Positions 41,826 through 52,116 of a stretch of DNA of 54,249 nucleotides are shown one piece after another; within the stretch, counting starts at the first letter, position 1; every line of letters starts with the position of its first letter. The translations under genes were made by a program, and so were the position numbers. Origin of the DNA: Clostridium sp. CS001 (GTDB taxonomy: Bacteria; Bacillota; Clostridia; Clostridiales; Clostridiaceae); contig NZ_JAIZZN010000027.1 in assembly GCF_020443565.1 (NCBI RefSeq), positions 1 to 54,249 of the forward strand, written 5' to 3'. A model generated the notes under the pieces. That model was not told the origin of the DNA, ran no database searches, and was given only the letters and a program-made list of their open reading frames with translations.

Positions 41826-42929
41826 TTAGACTGCGACGTCACTTTTTTTCCAAGAACCTAACATAAAGAATACAACTGCAAACATAACTACTATTAATAA
41901 TTCTATTTTTACTGAAGAAAGTGTTCCTGTGTATAATACCTCTCTGGCAGCCTTTAGTCCCCAGGTAGTTGGTAAGAAATTTGCTATATTCCTTAAAAAC
42001 TCAGGCATGATTTCAGTTGACCAAAAACATCCTCCCAGCATGCAAAGGGGCATCATAATTAATGACGTTATTGCATTTGCTTGATTTAAGTCCTTTGACA
42101 AACTGTTTATTAACACCCCTAAGGCAACACATGAAAATGAAAATACTAAAAGTACAATATACATATTTATAGTAGAAGGACCTAGCTTTGCCTTGAAGAA
42201 GTAAACCATAATTCCAAGAAGTAGTCCTATTTGTAATGCTGCCACAACTAAAAAGCTTAATATACTTTGAAGGGTATAGTTCTTTATAGATATTGGAGTA
42301 GAAAAAATTCTATGATATATCTTACCCTGTTTATCTTTTAAAATCATTGATGAAGTTGTTGTACAAAACATTAATATGCTCATAACCATCAAACCAAGTG
42401 CTTTAAAGGTATTATCTATATTATCATTTTTTTCATTTATAGCCACATATTCTGCTTTATAGCTTCCATTGTTGTATAAATCAAAACCCTCATAGAACCT
42501 TTGTTCATCACCACCTGAAGCCTTTGCTATATTCTTTGTAGCATTTATAAGGCCATCAATGTACATTTTAATTGGTGAAGAAGCAGTTCCTTCTAAAGAG
42601 CTATAGCCCTGTATAAATGGATCCTTTCCATTTATAATATCCTTAGCAAAACCCTTGTTTATTTTAATTATATAATCTGCCTTACTATCTAGAATATATG
42701 TCTGAACTTCTTCTTCTTTAATTAATTTAACTTCTCCTTGCAGACTAATGCTTTTAATTAGATTCTGTGTTAGTCTACTGTTATCCTTATCAATTACACC
42801 AACAACAAGTTGTCCTCCTAAACTTTTCATCATAGTTAAAGCAATTAAGATAACAGGAAATATTAAGGTAAACATTAATCTTTTTCTATCCTTTAATATT
42901 CGATTTATATTATTTAACATTATTGACAT
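41826..42929 (-). CDS. ABC-2 type permease (LnrN-like)
   Basis: 367 residues from ATG 42929 (AAGGAG upstream), replacing a longer frame with no ribosome-binding site. Topology is that of ABC-2 permeases: one N-terminal helix (RKRLMFTLIFPVILIAL), a large extracellular loop (about 45-170), then five helices. It overlaps the preceding permease by 10 nt. The two permeases together form the membrane channel of the exporter. Last gene of the ATPase-permease-permease operon. Confidence 0.88.
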   Translation of the reverse strand: MSIMLNNINRILKDRKRLMFTLIFPVILIALTMMKSLGGQLVVGVIDKDNSRLTQNLIKSISLQGEVKLIKEEEVQTYILDSKADYIIKINKGFAKDIINGKDPFIQGYSSLEGTASSPIKMYIDGLINATKNIAKASGGDEQRFYEGFDLYNNGSYKAEYVAINEKNDNIDNTFKALGLMVMSILMFCTTTSSMILKDKQGKIYHRIFSTPISIKNYTLQSILSFLVVAALQIGLLLGIMVYFFKAKLGPSTINMYIVLLVFSFSCVALGVLINSLSKDLNQANAITSLIMMPLCMLGGCFWSTEIMPEFLRNIANFLPTTWGLKAAREVLYTGTLSSVKIELLIVVMFAVVFFMLGSWKKSDVAV

Positions 42930-44068
42930 TTTGACATTCTCCTTTCTGATAAGATTGAAATTAAGAATGTTAGAACAATCATTATAAGCATCATCATAAT
43001 TGACCATTTAACCCTATGCATAGAATCAGTATAGATAGGATATATAGAATTAAACAGTGCATTATGTGCCAACTTGTTTGGTATAAATTCTGTTATTTTT
43101 CCTAAAACTCCACCATAAGTGACACTAACAAAACCCCCTGAAAAGAAAGTAAATATAGGAGTTATTAAATTAAGGATTCGATTTGCAGTATAGTGATCCG
43201 CGCAAAGCATTGTAACCATAATACCAAATCCTGTTGTTAACGCACACATTAAAAATGCTATTAATAGAATAATCAATATATTTGAACCCCAATTCACCTT
43301 ATATGCGAACTTTGCAAAGAAAATTAAAGTTAATGCCTCCATATAGACTATAAATATTGAACCTATGGTTTTACCTAGGAAAAGTTGGTAGGATTTAATT
43401 GGAGTACTTCTCATTCTCCTTCCTATACTATCAAAGATGTCCTCACCAACCTCAAAGGACCCATACATTGACCCATACATTATCATCATAACAAGCATTG
43501 TTACTGCATAAAAATCTATAGCCTTTGGCTTTTTACCGCTAGATGTAATTGAAACATCTTGGATATTTTTATAATTTTTATAGCCTTTATTTTCTCCATT
43601 AATAATTGATACGGCCTCTTCTAAATTAGCAGTATATAGGAAACTATCTATAACATTTTGAACAATGGATGATCTAAAACTTCCCTTTTGTCTATTTATA
43701 ACTTTTATTAGTGCATCTTCTCCTGATAATATTTTTTGCGTATAATTGTCATCTATTATAATAAATGAGCTTACTTTTTTTTCATTAACAAGGTTCATAC
43801 CTTCCTCGTAGCTGGAAACAGTAATACTATCAACAAATTCCTTAGTCTTTTTTTCATTTAGAAATTCATCAAAGCTCCTTGACAGTTGCTTATCTTTATT
43901 CAAATAAGCAACCTTTGTCCTATCAATATTGGTAATTTGGAACTCACTACCAAGAGCTGTACCAAGAATTAATATTATTAATATTTGAGATAGCACCATA
44001 GTTGCCAATGTCTTTGTATCCCTTAGATTTCTTAAAATTGTATAATATGCAATGCTAATAAAATTCAT
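42920..44068 (-). CDS. ABC-2 type permease (LnrM-like)
   Basis: 382 residues. An N-terminal helix (TKTLATMVLSQILIILILG), an extracellular loop to about 185, then five helices (from DFYAVTMLVMMIMYGSMYGSF). Starts at ATG 44068 after a GTGGTGAT site, 11 nt after the ATPase gene. The pair resembles Bacillus LnrM/LnrN, exporters of linearmycin-type polyketides; the natural substrate here is unknown, but an antimicrobial lipid or peptide is likely from the family. Confidence 0.88.
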   Translation of the reverse strand: MNFISIAYYTILRNLRDTKTLATMVLSQILIILILGTALGSEFQITNIDRTKVAYLNKDKQLSRSFDEFLNEKKTKEFVDSITVSSYEEGMNLVNEKKVSSFIIIDDNYTQKILSGEDALIKVINRQKGSFRSSIVQNVIDSFLYTANLEEAVSIINGENKGYKNYKNIQDVSITSSGKKPKAIDFYAVTMLVMMIMYGSMYGSFEVGEDIFDSIGRRMRSTPIKSYQLFLGKTIGSIFIVYMEALTLIFFAKFAYKVNWGSNILIILLIAFLMCALTTGFGIMVTMLCADHYTANRILNLITPIFTFFSGGFVSVTYGGVLGKITEFIPNKLAHNALFNSIYPIYTDSMHRVKWSIMMMLIMIVLTFLISILSERRMSKCQ

Positions 44069-44079
44069 ATTATCACCAC

Positions 44080-45012
44080 CTAATCCCTTAATTTTCGCCC
44101 TGTTAAAGTTAAGAATACATCTTCTAAATTTGGCTTATCTACATTAAGTGAAAGTATTTCACCATTACCAGATGTTATTGCATCAATAATTTTATTTAAG
44201 TTCTTACTGTTTTTTTGCGATGTAACAGTAAGTATATTTTTATCTAATAAACAATCCGTAACACCAGAGATATTTTTTATATTTTCAACTATTGTGTAAT
44301 TTACATTATCAAGGTCTATTACTATCTTTTCCTCAAAGGATATAAGCTCCTTTAGCGCTTCCTTTGTTCCCATTGCCATGACTTTTCCATTATCAATTAT
44401 TATTATGTTGCTACATATAGTTTCAATTTCCTCCATATAGTGAGATGTATAAATTACAGTTGAACCCATTTCATTAAGTTGCTTAATTGATTCTAGAATA
44501 TGATTTCTTGATTGAGGGTCTATTCCAACAGTTGGTTCATCTAGTATTATTAATTTAGGGTGATGTACTATTGCACAGGCTATGTTTAACCTTCTTTTCA
44601 TACCACCCGAGAATTTTTTAGGAAGCTCATTTCGCTTATCCCAAAGACCTGTAAAATTTAGAGCCTCTTCTACTCGCTCTTTTAAAATTTTACCCTTAAG
44701 CCCATACAGCTTTCCGAAAAAACTTACATTTTCATGAGCAGTTAAATCATAAAAAATTGCTATATCTTGAGGCACGAGGCCCATGTCCTTTTTTAGTTCC
44801 CTTTCGTTATTTTTTAAGTTTTTACCAAATATTATTATCTCTCCACCGTCTATTTTAGTAAGTCCCATAAGTGCGTTTATTACTGTAGTTTTTCCTGCAC
44901 CATTAGGTCCAAGAAGTCCTAATATCTCTCCAGACTTTATTGAAAAACTAACATTATCTACAGCAATTTTGTCATTATATCTTTTTACTAAGTTTTTAAT
45001 TTCAACTAACAT
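44080..45012 (-). CDS. ABC transporter ATP-binding protein (LnrL-like)
   Basis: 310 residues. Walker A GPNGAGKTT (35-43), Q-loop VPQD, signature FSGGMKRR, Walker B LIILDEPTVGID and the switch His in YTSHYMEE are all intact. A C-terminal ~80-residue domain is typical of drug-exporter ATPases of the DrrA type. AAGGGGGA precedes the ATG. It heads the operon ATPase-permease-permease and lies next to a NarL-type two-component system, the same gene set as Bacillus LnrLMN-LnrJK, but here the two units have separate promoters. Confidence 0.95.
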   Translation of the reverse strand: MLVEIKNLVKRYNDKIAVDNVSFSIKSGEILGLLGPNGAGKTTVINALMGLTKIDGGEIIIFGKNLKNNERELKKDMGLVPQDIAIFYDLTAHENVSFFGKLYGLKGKILKERVEEALNFTGLWDKRNELPKKFSGGMKRRLNIACAIVHHPKLIILDEPTVGIDPQSRNHILESIKQLNEMGSTVIYTSHYMEEIETICSNIIIIDNGKVMAMGTKEALKELISFEEKIVIDLDNVNYTIVENIKNISGVTDCLLDKNILTVTSQKNSKNLNKIIDAITSGNGEILSLNVDKPNLEDVFLTLTGRKLRD

Positions 45013-45238
45013 TTAAAGTCCCCCTTAAGTAACATTACTTCTACTTGAATTATCTTTTCTATACTTATATAATATAATTTTTTGAGGCATCGAAGTAGTG
45101 ATATGAGGAATAATTTAATATGACATTTGTCATGAATAATAATTGAGAAGAAGTGAATTAAGATATATTGCAGCTTCAAAGGTGATGATTTAATGTAATA
45201 AAATAGAGAACATATAAATGGTAATGGGAAACAGTGTA

Positions 45239-45267
45239 TTGACAAACAACAAAAAAAGGTGTATTTT
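45239..45267 (+). promoter_or_regulatory. htpG promoter
   Basis: TTGACA (45239-45244), 17-nt spacer, TATTTT (45262-45267). A consensus TATAAT also starts at 45267, but would give a 22-nt spacer. Transcription should begin just inside or before the CIRCE element. Confidence 0.65.
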
Positions 45268-45277
45268 ATAATTATCA

Positions 45278-45304
45278 TTAGCACTCAAACACGAAGAGTG
45301 CTAA
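45278..45304 (+). promoter_or_regulatory. CIRCE element (HrcA operator)
   Basis: TTAGCACTC, nine bases, GAGTGCTAA: a perfect match to the CIRCE consensus in arms and spacing, 45 nt upstream of htpG and just downstream of its promoter. HrcA repression, relieved by heat, is expected. Confidence 0.95.
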
Positions 45305-45349
45305 CAAAAATAAAATTAACAGGTACCGATGCGAAAGGGGAGACTTTAA

Positions 45350-47230
45350 GTGGAAAAGAAACAGTTTAAAACAGAGTCAAAGAGAATTTTAGATATGATG
45401 GTTAACTCAATATATACACATAGGGATATTTTTTTGAGAGAACTTATATCTAACGCTAGTGATGCTATTGATAAAATCTACTATAAGACTTTAACAGATG
45501 AATCATTAACTTTCAATAAAGATAACTATTATATTACAATAGCTAATGACAAGGAAAAAAGAACATTAAAAATCTCTGATACAGGTATTGGAATGACACA
45601 AGAGGAGCTTAGCGATAACCTTGGAGTTATAGCTAAAAGTGGATCTTTGGCATTCAAAAAAGAAAATGAAATTAAAGATGGTTATGATATAATTGGTCAG
45701 TTTGGAGTAGGGTTTTATTCTGCGTTTATGGTAGCTGATACTATTACAGTTATAAGTAAGGCTTTTGGTAGTGATGTAGCATATAAGTGGGAATCAGATG
45801 GTGCAGAAGGTTATACCATAGAAGAGTGTGAAAAAGATACTGTTGGAACAGAGATTATACTAAAGATTAAAGAAAATACAGAAGATGAAAACTATGATGA
45901 GTATCTTGAAGAATATGGACTAAAATCTATTGTTAAGAAATACTCTGATTTTATTAGATACCCAATTAAAATGAACATAAGCTCATCAAGACTTAAAGAA
46001 GGTAGTGAAACAGAGTATGAGGACTTCTCAGAGGAAAAGGCTGTAAACAGCATGGTTCCGATATGGAGAAAAAATAAAAGTGAGCTTACAGATGAAGATT
46101 ATAATAATTTCTATTCTGAAAAGCACTATGGTTACGATAAACCAACAAAGCACATTCATATAAGTGTAGATGGTACTGTAAGTTATAATGCAATTTTATA
46201 TATACCAGAGAAAATGCCTTACGATTTCTATACAAAAGAATATGAAAAGGGCTTAGAATTATATTCAAGTGGTGTGTTAATCATGGATAAGTGTGCAGAC
46301 TTACTGCCAGACTATTTTAGTTTTGTAAAAGGAATAGTTGATTCAGAGGATTTGTCACTTAATATATCTAGAGAAGTATTACAACATGATAGACAATTAA
46401 AACTTATTGCTAAAAATATTAAAACTAAAATTAAAGGTGAGTTAGATAGTTTATTAAAAAATGAAAGAGAAAAATATGAAGAATTCTACAAAGCTTTTGG
46501 TAGACAATTAAAGTATGGTATTTATAGTGAATTTGGAAGTAATAAAGATGTACTTCAAGACTTACTAATGTTCTACTCTTCAACTGAGAAAAAGATGGTT
46601 ACTTTGGATGAATACGTTTCTAGAATGCCAGAGAATCAAAAATATATTTATTATGCTGCAGGAGAGTCCATTGAAAGAATTGAAAAATTACCACAAATTG
46701 AAATGGTATCAGAAAGTGGATTTGAAATTTTATACTTCACAGATGATGTAGACGAATTTGCCATAAGAATGATAATGGCCTATAAAGAAAAGGAATTTAA
46801 ATCTGTATCTAGCGGTGATTTAGGTATAGAGGCAGAAGAAAAAGATGATGTTGCTAAAGCTGATGAAAAAGAGAGCGTAGAGTTATTTGAACAAATGAAA
46901 AGTGTTTTATCAGGTAAAGTTAAGGATGTTAGAGCATCAAAAAGGCTTAAAAATTATCCAGTATGTTTATCAAATGATGGTGACCTTACAATAGAAATGG
47001 AAAAAATATTAAGCGCTATGCCAAACAATGAAAATGTAAAAGCAGACAAAGTTTTAGAAATTAATATAAATCATGACATGTTTAAAGCACTTAAAGAGTC
47101 TTTTGAAAAAGATAAAGCTAAGTTTGATTTATATACTAACATACTTTATAGTCAAGCGTTACTTATTGAGGGGTTACCAATAAGTGACCCAGTAGAATTC
47201 ACAAATAATATATGCAAGATAATGATATAA
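45350..47230 (+). CDS. htpG: Molecular chaperone HtpG (Hsp90)
   Basis: 626 residues, GTG start after AAAGGGGAGA. The GHKL ATPase domain is intact: [14 protein letters not shown] (Glu for hydrolysis, Asn for magnesium), [11 protein letters not shown] and [13 protein letters not shown]. The middle domain with its catalytic Arg region ([14 protein letters not shown]) and the C-terminal dimer domain are present; length is normal for a bacterial Hsp90. It refolds or holds client proteins in the cytoplasm. The gene has its own heat-shock promoter with a perfect CIRCE operator. Confidence 0.97.
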   Translation: MEKKQFKTESKRILDMMVNSIYTHRDIFLRELISNASDAIDKIYYKTLTDESLTFNKDNYYITIANDKEKRTLKISDTGIGMTQEELSDNLGVIAKSGSLAFKKENEIKDGYDIIGQFGVGFYSAFMVADTITVISKAFGSDVAYKWESDGAEGYTIEECEKDTVGTEIILKIKENTEDENYDEYLEEYGLKSIVKKYSDFIRYPIKMNISSSRLKEGSETEYEDFSEEKAVNSMVPIWRKNKSELTDEDYNNFYSEKHYGYDKPTKHIHISVDGTVSYNAILYIPEKMPYDFYTKEYEKGLELYSSGVLIMDKCADLLPDYFSFVKGIVDSEDLSLNISREVLQHDRQLKLIAKNIKTKIKGELDSLLKNEREKYEEFYKAFGRQLKYGIYSEFGSNKDVLQDLLMFYSSTEKKMVTLDEYVSRMPENQKYIYYAAGESIERIEKLPQIEMVSESGFEILYFTDDVDEFAIRMIMAYKEKEFKSVSSGDLGIEAEEKDDVAKADEKESVELFEQMKSVLSGKVKDVRASKRLKNYPVCLSNDGDLTIEMEKILSAMPNNENVKADKVLEININHDMFKALKESFEKDKAKFDLYTNILYSQALLIEGLPISDPVEFTNNICKIMI

Positions 47231-47273
47231 CATAAGTTTTATATTTTACTTTGAAGGTGAGGTTTAAAATTAA

Positions 47274-47558
47274 ATGATTACTATAGTTGCAAAAAAAATA
47301 ATTAAGCAAGGTAAAACAAAAGAGTTTAAGGACTTAGTAGAAAAACTTATAAATGAAAGCAGAAATGAAGCAGGATGCATAGCCTATAATTTATATGAAG
47401 ATATTAATAATTCTAACATTTTAACCTTCATAGAAGAATGGAAAAGTGAAGAGGATATTAAACTTCATAATTGCACCGAGCATTATACTAGTATTGTTCC
47501 TAAACTTGCAGAACTCCAAGAAGGCAAAACAGAAGTTAATCTATATAAGATGATTTAA
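47274..47558 (+). CDS. ABM-family (YgiN-like) monooxygenase-like protein
   Basis: 94 residues, one antibiotic-biosynthesis-monooxygenase fold (dimeric ferredoxin-like barrel): MITIVAKKIIKQGKTKEFKD, a central NEAGCIAYNLYED, then FIEEWKSEEDIKLHNCTEHY. The residues EEW and H-x-x-T-x-H-Y match the quinol/heme-handling subgroups loosely, so a catalytic role is possible but unproven. The ribosome-binding site GAAGGTGAGG is about 13 nt from the ATG, slightly far. It follows htpG by 43 nt without a terminator between, so it may be read from the heat-shock promoter. Confidence 0.82.
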   Translation: MITIVAKKIIKQGKTKEFKDLVEKLINESRNEAGCIAYNLYEDINNSNILTFIEEWKSEEDIKLHNCTEHYTSIVPKLAELQEGKTEVNLYKMI

Positions 47559-47559
47559 T

Positions 47560-47590
47560 AAAAGGAACTGCTGAGGCAGTTCCTTTTATT
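47560..47590. terminator. bidirectional terminator between the ABM gene and the double-cubane gene
   Basis: AAAAGGAACTGC (47560-47571), loop TGAG, GCAGTTCCTTTT (47576-47587): a perfect 12-bp stem with flanking A- and T-runs. Confidence 0.88.
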
Positions 47591-48741
47591 TATAGCATTT
47601 CAATAAATGCAGCAATTCTTGTTTTAAGTTGCCCTACATCGTTTTGGGAGTAGTCTGTTTCTATGCTCATGTATGGAGTATGCTTAACTTCATCCATGAA
47701 TTTTTTTATTGAATGACTTTCAACACTATAAGTATGACAAGCTTGAAGAATTACGTCTAGCACGCCATCAACCTTATATTCATCTACTAAATTTGAAAGG
47801 GACGTTATCCTTCCGTCATTTGGACTCATGCAAGAACAGGGAATATCTAAGTACTTTCTTGTTAGTGCATCTATCGGATCTATAGTTTCATCTACTAATT
47901 GCTGGGTAGCTTTAATTCCTGTGCAGTTTTCATAACAAACAACTACACCATCACTTTCTTCAATGATTTTAATGATTTTCTCTGTGGCACCACCCATAGG
48001 GCACCCAGTAATTAATATTCTTTTTTTGCTTTCACTTACTTTTCTATTGCCATTTTCATAATCATCTTTTATATCTTGTGTAAATTTTGTAAGAGTTTTT
48101 ATGTGTGCCTCTTTGTCAGTTTTAAAAGTAGCTCCATATAATACTTGAAGCATTTCAGTTCCAGTAATAGGAGGAGGGCACATTTTCCCTAGCTCATAAA
48201 AATCGATTAGTGCTTTTCTTTCTCTATTTCTAAGGTTAATAGCTTCCTTTAGCTTTTCATCCGTAATTTCTACGTCGAATTCCGTTTCTAACCTTTCTTT
48301 AAATAAAACCATTTCACTTCTCCAAGAATTAAATGCAGCCTCACCCTTGCTAGTTTGAGGTAATTGCATTACGTGCATTGGCTTAAGTTGTCCAAGATAT
48401 TCGTACATTTTCTTCTTTCCATCGCAAGTAGTTTCTCCAACTACCAAATCTGAAAAGTAAAGATAGGGGCATTTATCTGTTAACGCAAAGCCGTAGCTTG
48501 ATTTAATAAGTGGACACAAATTTTTTGGGAGTTGCTTTTCAGCTTCAGCTATAGGTTCATCACTCATGCTACAAAGAGAAATAGGAATGGCACCTGCAGC
48601 TATGATTAGTTCCCATGGACTGTAGGTACAATAAGTGCCCACTATCTTTTTGCCAGAATCTTTTAAATTTTTTACGTCTACAAACCCCTTTTGTCTTGCT
48701 TCATTAAACTCATTAAATATTTTAGGTAAATCATTATTCAT
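47590..48741 (-). CDS. 2-hydroxyacyl-CoA dehydratase-like protein, probable double-cubane-cluster protein
   Basis: 383 residues, a single HgdB/FldC-like chain. Cysteines that could hold iron-sulfur clusters are Cys38 ([11 protein letters not shown]), Cys76 (KNLCPLIK), Cys106 ([10 protein letters not shown]), Cys273 (ENCTG), Cys304 (PCSCMS) and Cys335 (QACHTYS). True dehydratases need two different subunits and a CoA-transferase; neither is here, only a divergently coded activase. That one-subunit-plus-activase layout is that of the double-cubane [8Fe-9S] protein of Carboxydothermus and of E. coli YjiM/YjiL, which reduce small molecules in an ATP-dependent way. Physiological substrate unknown. 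GGAGGAT lies before the ATG. Confidence 0.85.
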   Translation of the reverse strand: MNNDLPKIFNEFNEARQKGFVDVKNLKDSGKKIVGTYCTYSPWELIIAAGAIPISLCSMSDEPIAEAEKQLPKNLCPLIKSSYGFALTDKCPYLYFSDLVVGETTCDGKKKMYEYLGQLKPMHVMQLPQTSKGEAAFNSWRSEMVLFKERLETEFDVEITDEKLKEAINLRNRERKALIDFYELGKMCPPPITGTEMLQVLYGATFKTDKEAHIKTLTKFTQDIKDDYENGNRKVSESKKRILITGCPMGGATEKIIKIIEESDGVVVCYENCTGIKATQQLVDETIDPIDALTRKYLDIPCSCMSPNDGRITSLSNLVDEYKVDGVLDVILQACHTYSVESHSIKKFMDEVKHTPYMSIETDYSQNDVGQLKTRIAAFIEML

Positions 48742-49015
48742 ATCAAATAATCCTCCTCAAAGATTTTTAAAAAGCATTCTATATCTCCCTAATTATAGGA
48801 GTTCCATATAATGAAGTCTAATAGGGTTTTTAGATAGGTTGTCCATTATATATTTGGAATATCTATAGAAGAATTTACAACCATGGTGTTGGGTTAGGCT
48901 AGTTAATGTATAATGTAATTAAACAATCAACTTTCAGACTATTCGTCACAAAAAATGAGATATATTATAATTAATACATATATATAAGATACATTTGCAA
49001 TTAGGGGAGGTAATT

Positions 49016-49771
49016 ATGTTTTACATAGGAATTGATATAGGATCAACAGCTGCCAAGGTTTCAGTATTTAAAGGAGATAAGTTAGAAAATAATTTTGTTA
49101 TGCCAACAGGATGGAATAGCATTCAAACTGCCAATACAATTAAAGAAAAGTTAACTTTGCTTGGAATAGATGAAAAAAATTCAAAGGTTGTAGCCACTGG
49201 TTATGGAAGAGTATCTGTGCCATATGCAGATAAAGTTATAACAGAGATAACCTGCCATGGTAAGGGCGCAGCATATTTATTAAGCACAGATTGTACAGTA
49301 ATTGATATTGGTGGACAAGATACAAAGGTTATTACTGTCGAAAATGGGTCAATAACAAATTTTATTATGAATGATAAATGTGCTGCTGGGACTGGTCGGT
49401 TTCTTGAAGTTATGGCTAATACATTAGGTGTAGATATAAACTCACTTTGTGAATTAGCATCTCAAGGGAGTGGAATTACCATAAGTTCAATGTGCACTGT
49501 TTTTGCCGAATCTGAAGTTATTAGTCTAATAGGTAGTGGAGAGAAAAAGCAAGATATAGCTTATGCAGTTGTCGATTCAATAGTTACTAAAGTTAGCTCC
49601 TTATGTGGAAAACATTCAGAAGGATTTAATTATTTGCTTACGGGGGGATTGTCTGGAAATACATATATTTTAAATAGTCTTTCAAAAAAACTAGGTAAAG
49701 AAATTAGTTCCGATGAATTAGGCAGATATGCAGGGTCTATAGGAGCTGCGCTAATGGCAAGTAAGCTATAA
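49016..49771 (+). CDS. ATP-dependent activase/reductase of the dehydratase-like protein (HgdC-type)
   Basis: 251 residues from ATG 49016, after GGGGAGGT. An ASKHA-fold ATPase: IGIDIGSTAAKVSVF (phosphate-1), DIGGQDTKVI (phosphate-2) and LLTGGLSGN (adenosine). Cys122 (DKCAAGTGRF) and Cys160 (SSMCTVFAES) are the two cysteines that, from both subunits of a dimer, hold one [4Fe-4S] cluster. ATP hydrolysis drives the electron to the partner's low-potential cluster. It is divergent from the dehydratase-like gene with a 274-nt shared promoter region, and has no other partner nearby. Confidence 0.92.
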   Translation: MFYIGIDIGSTAAKVSVFKGDKLENNFVMPTGWNSIQTANTIKEKLTLLGIDEKNSKVVATGYGRVSVPYADKVITEITCHGKGAAYLLSTDCTVIDIGGQDTKVITVENGSITNFIMNDKCAAGTGRFLEVMANTLGVDINSLCELASQGSGITISSMCTVFAESEVISLIGSGEKKQDIAYAVVDSIVTKVSSLCGKHSEGFNYLLTGGLSGNTYILNSLSKKLGKEISSDELGRYAGSIGAALMASKL

Positions 49772-49787
49772 CTTTATAAAACTAGAC

Positions 49788-49857
49788 GATAAGGACAACC
49801 TTAATTCAGTAGAATGAGATTTTTTAATTCACTGAAATGGGTTGTTTCTTTTTACGA
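49788..49857 (+). terminator. weak terminator after the activase; intergenic region 49772-50243
   Basis: ACAACC and GGTTGT, with inner TTCAGT/ACTGAA, can form a long interrupted stem followed by TTCTTTTT. The GGGTTGTTT segment is inverted again near 49886 (AAACAACCC). The rest of this 470-nt gap is AT-rich with short direct repeats (AAATTGAAAA, GAATATTTAT) and should contain the chemoreceptor promoter, which I could not place convincingly. Confidence 0.45.
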
Positions 49858-50243
49858 ATTGAGACAAAGAAGAATGCTTTTCGACAAAACAACCCAAAAA
49901 CAGTATTTGTAAATTTAAATAGCTAAAAATAAATTGAAAAAATTGAAAAAATATGAATATTTATAATGAATATTTATGGAAATAGGTATATAATATACAT
50001 AGATTAATAGATAAAGCAATTTCTTATAATTTAAAAAATATATTTTTTGTCGATTGTTGTGAATGTGTCCTATTCATGAATTTCTAAAATCTATAATAAA
50101 AGTTAAATGGGTAAAGTTGTATTTGTTGATGATTTTCCTTTTTCAGTAAATGTGATTAGGTCGATTTTAATGAAAAAGGGAAAGGAATCGATTAGTTAGA
50201 ATGCACTAGTAAAATTTACAAAAAAAGGATGGGGTGATTTTAG

Positions 50244-52019
50244 ATGAAAAAAATAAGTACTAAAATAATTGTTTTAAATGTTCTTATAGTTCTATTAACA
50301 GCACTTTTGATTGGTGGGATGGCAGCGTATAGTATGTCGGAAATTAGTAATAATACTATTAAAACTATCGATACCACTGTTAGGAAGGATTATGATGAGA
50401 AGATAAAAAATGGGGTAGAAAATGTTATAACAATGCTTGAAGGAATTGATAAAAAATATAAAGCAGGAGAAATGACGTTAGATGCCGCAAAGAAACTTGG
50501 GGCTGATTTAACAAGAGAAATGAAATACGGTGAAGGTGGTTACTTTTGGATTGATACTGTTGAAGGAGAGAATGTTGTACTTCTTGGTAGTGTAACTGAA
50601 GGAACAAATAGAATTGATTTAAAGGATGTAAATGGAAGACAAATGATTAAAGAAATAATTGAAAATGGATTAAAAGAACAAGGAGGATATTCTGATTACT
50701 GGTTTCCTAAAAAAGGTGAGGAAGCAGCTTCTCCAAAGAGGGCATACAGTAAAGCCTTTAAAGAGTTTAATTGGGTAATTGGGACAGGAAATTATGTTGA
50801 TGACATAGATAAGTTTATTGCAAATGAAAAAACCGTTTTGAAAGATGCATTTATTAAAAGTGTAATTAGCTTTATAATTCTAATTGCAGTGGTTATTGGA
50901 ATATCCATAATTATTGCATTTTATTTCAGTAAAAAAATATCTAACCCTATACTAATTATAAGTAAGTTAGTTGATAAGACGGCAAAACTTGATTTGGATT
51001 ATGATAAGACTTATGAAGGAGTTTTAGATTATAAAGATGAAACAGGAATTATTGGACGAGCCGTTGTTGATTTAAGAAGTGCTCTTAGAGACATTACTAT
51101 TAATTTGCAAGAAAATTCTAAGCAGGTGTTTCAATACTCAAAAGATATGGCTATAGCTACTGATGAAACAGTTCAATCTATCGAAGCTGTATCTATAGCA
51201 ATTGAGGAAATGGCTAATGGAGCCACAAATCAAGTACAGGATGCGCAAAGTGGGGCACAAGAACTTTTAAATCTTGCGGCAGAAATTAATACTGCGGTAA
51301 ATAGTTCGGAGCTACTAAAGAATTATTCTAATGAAACTAAATTAGTCAATGCCAAGGGATTACAATCCATGAAGGTACTTACTGAAAGATTTAGGGAAAG
51401 TAATAAATCTAATGAAGAAGTAGTAGAAAATATATCTGTACTTGCAAATAAATCAAATTCAATTGGCGAGATTATAAACACTATACAAGCTGTGGCAGAA
51501 CAAACAAATCTTCTGGCATTAAATGCTGCTATAGAAGCTGCTAGGGCTGGTGAAGCTGGAAAGGGATTTGCAGTAGTTGCTGAGGAAGTAAGGAAACTTG
51601 CAGAAAAAACAGCTGAGGCTACTAATGAAATTACAGATATGATTAGTGAAATTCAAGGAGAAATTAGTAAAGTAACAATGAACATAAATAAAGGTACAAG
51701 TATTAATAAAGAAGCAAATTTATCTATGGAACTATCAAAAGAATCTTTTAATAGCATTGAAAAGGCTATTAGTAATATGATCACTCAAATTGACACATTG
51801 GGTTCTAATATTAATAATGTAGATAAAAATAAAGATAAGGTATTACAATCCATAGAAGGAATATCTGCAATATCAGAAGAATCTGCAGCTTCAACTCAAG
51901 AAATATCTGCATCAATGGAGGAACAAACTAGTGCTATGGAGGAAATATCAAATACTGCTGAAAATCTTGAGAAAATTGTAGCTAAATTAGATCAGATAGT
52001 ACAGAAGTTTATTCTATAG
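50244..52019 (+). CDS. Methyl-accepting chemotaxis protein with single Cache sensor
   Basis: 591 residues. One helix (about 7-29), an extracellular sCache_2-type domain (about 35-190, with [10 protein letters not shown] and [14 protein letters not shown]), a second helix (about 203-228), a HAMP-like region, and the cytoplasmic signalling coiled coil. The kinase-contact hairpin [18 protein letters not shown] and [18 protein letters not shown] is fully conserved. The Cache class usually binds small carboxylates or similar metabolites. No chemotaxis kinase genes lie in this window. The start follows GGATGGGGTGA. Transcribed alone, ending at a strong terminator. Confidence 0.95.
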   Translation: MKKISTKIIVLNVLIVLLTALLIGGMAAYSMSEISNNTIKTIDTTVRKDYDEKIKNGVENVITMLEGIDKKYKAGEMTLDAAKKLGADLTREMKYGEGGYFWIDTVEGENVVLLGSVTEGTNRIDLKDVNGRQMIKEIIENGLKEQGGYSDYWFPKKGEEAASPKRAYSKAFKEFNWVIGTGNYVDDIDKFIANEKTVLKDAFIKSVISFIILIAVVIGISIIIAFYFSKKISNPILIISKLVDKTAKLDLDYDKTYEGVLDYKDETGIIGRAVVDLRSALRDITINLQENSKQVFQYSKDMAIATDETVQSIEAVSIAIEEMANGATNQVQDAQSGAQELLNLAAEINTAVNSSELLKNYSNETKLVNAKGLQSMKVLTERFRESNKSNEEVVENISVLANKSNSIGEIINTIQAVAEQTNLLALNAAIEAARAGEAGKGFAVVAEEVRKLAEKTAEATNEITDMISEIQGEISKVTMNINKGTSINKEANLSMELSKESFNSIEKAISNMITQIDTLGSNINNVDKNKDKVLQSIEGISAISEESAASTQEISASMEEQTSAMEEISNTAENLEKIVAKLDQIVQKFIL

Positions 52020-52076
52020 TACTCAGAGGGTGTACCAGTTAATATTAAACCACTGAAGGATACTGAAAAAAATTCG

Positions 52077-52110
52077 ATAAAAAAGAGCCTTAAGGCTCTT
52101 TTTTATTATA
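52077..52110. terminator. bidirectional terminator between the chemoreceptor and hydE
   Basis: ATAAAAAAGAGCC and GGCTCTTTTTTAT form a perfect stem around a 4-nt loop with flanking A- and T-runs. Confidence 0.9.
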
Positions 52111-52116
52111 GTATAT

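Noticed and set aside
49814-49912. 32-residue open frame after the activase gene
   Set aside because: No ribosome-binding site and it overlaps the probable terminator stem.
50100-50243. Sigma-28 promoter or cyclic-di-GMP riboswitch before the chemoreceptor
   Set aside because: TAAA and GTCGATTG-like words upstream have wrong spacing, and no GEMM-type conserved core was found.
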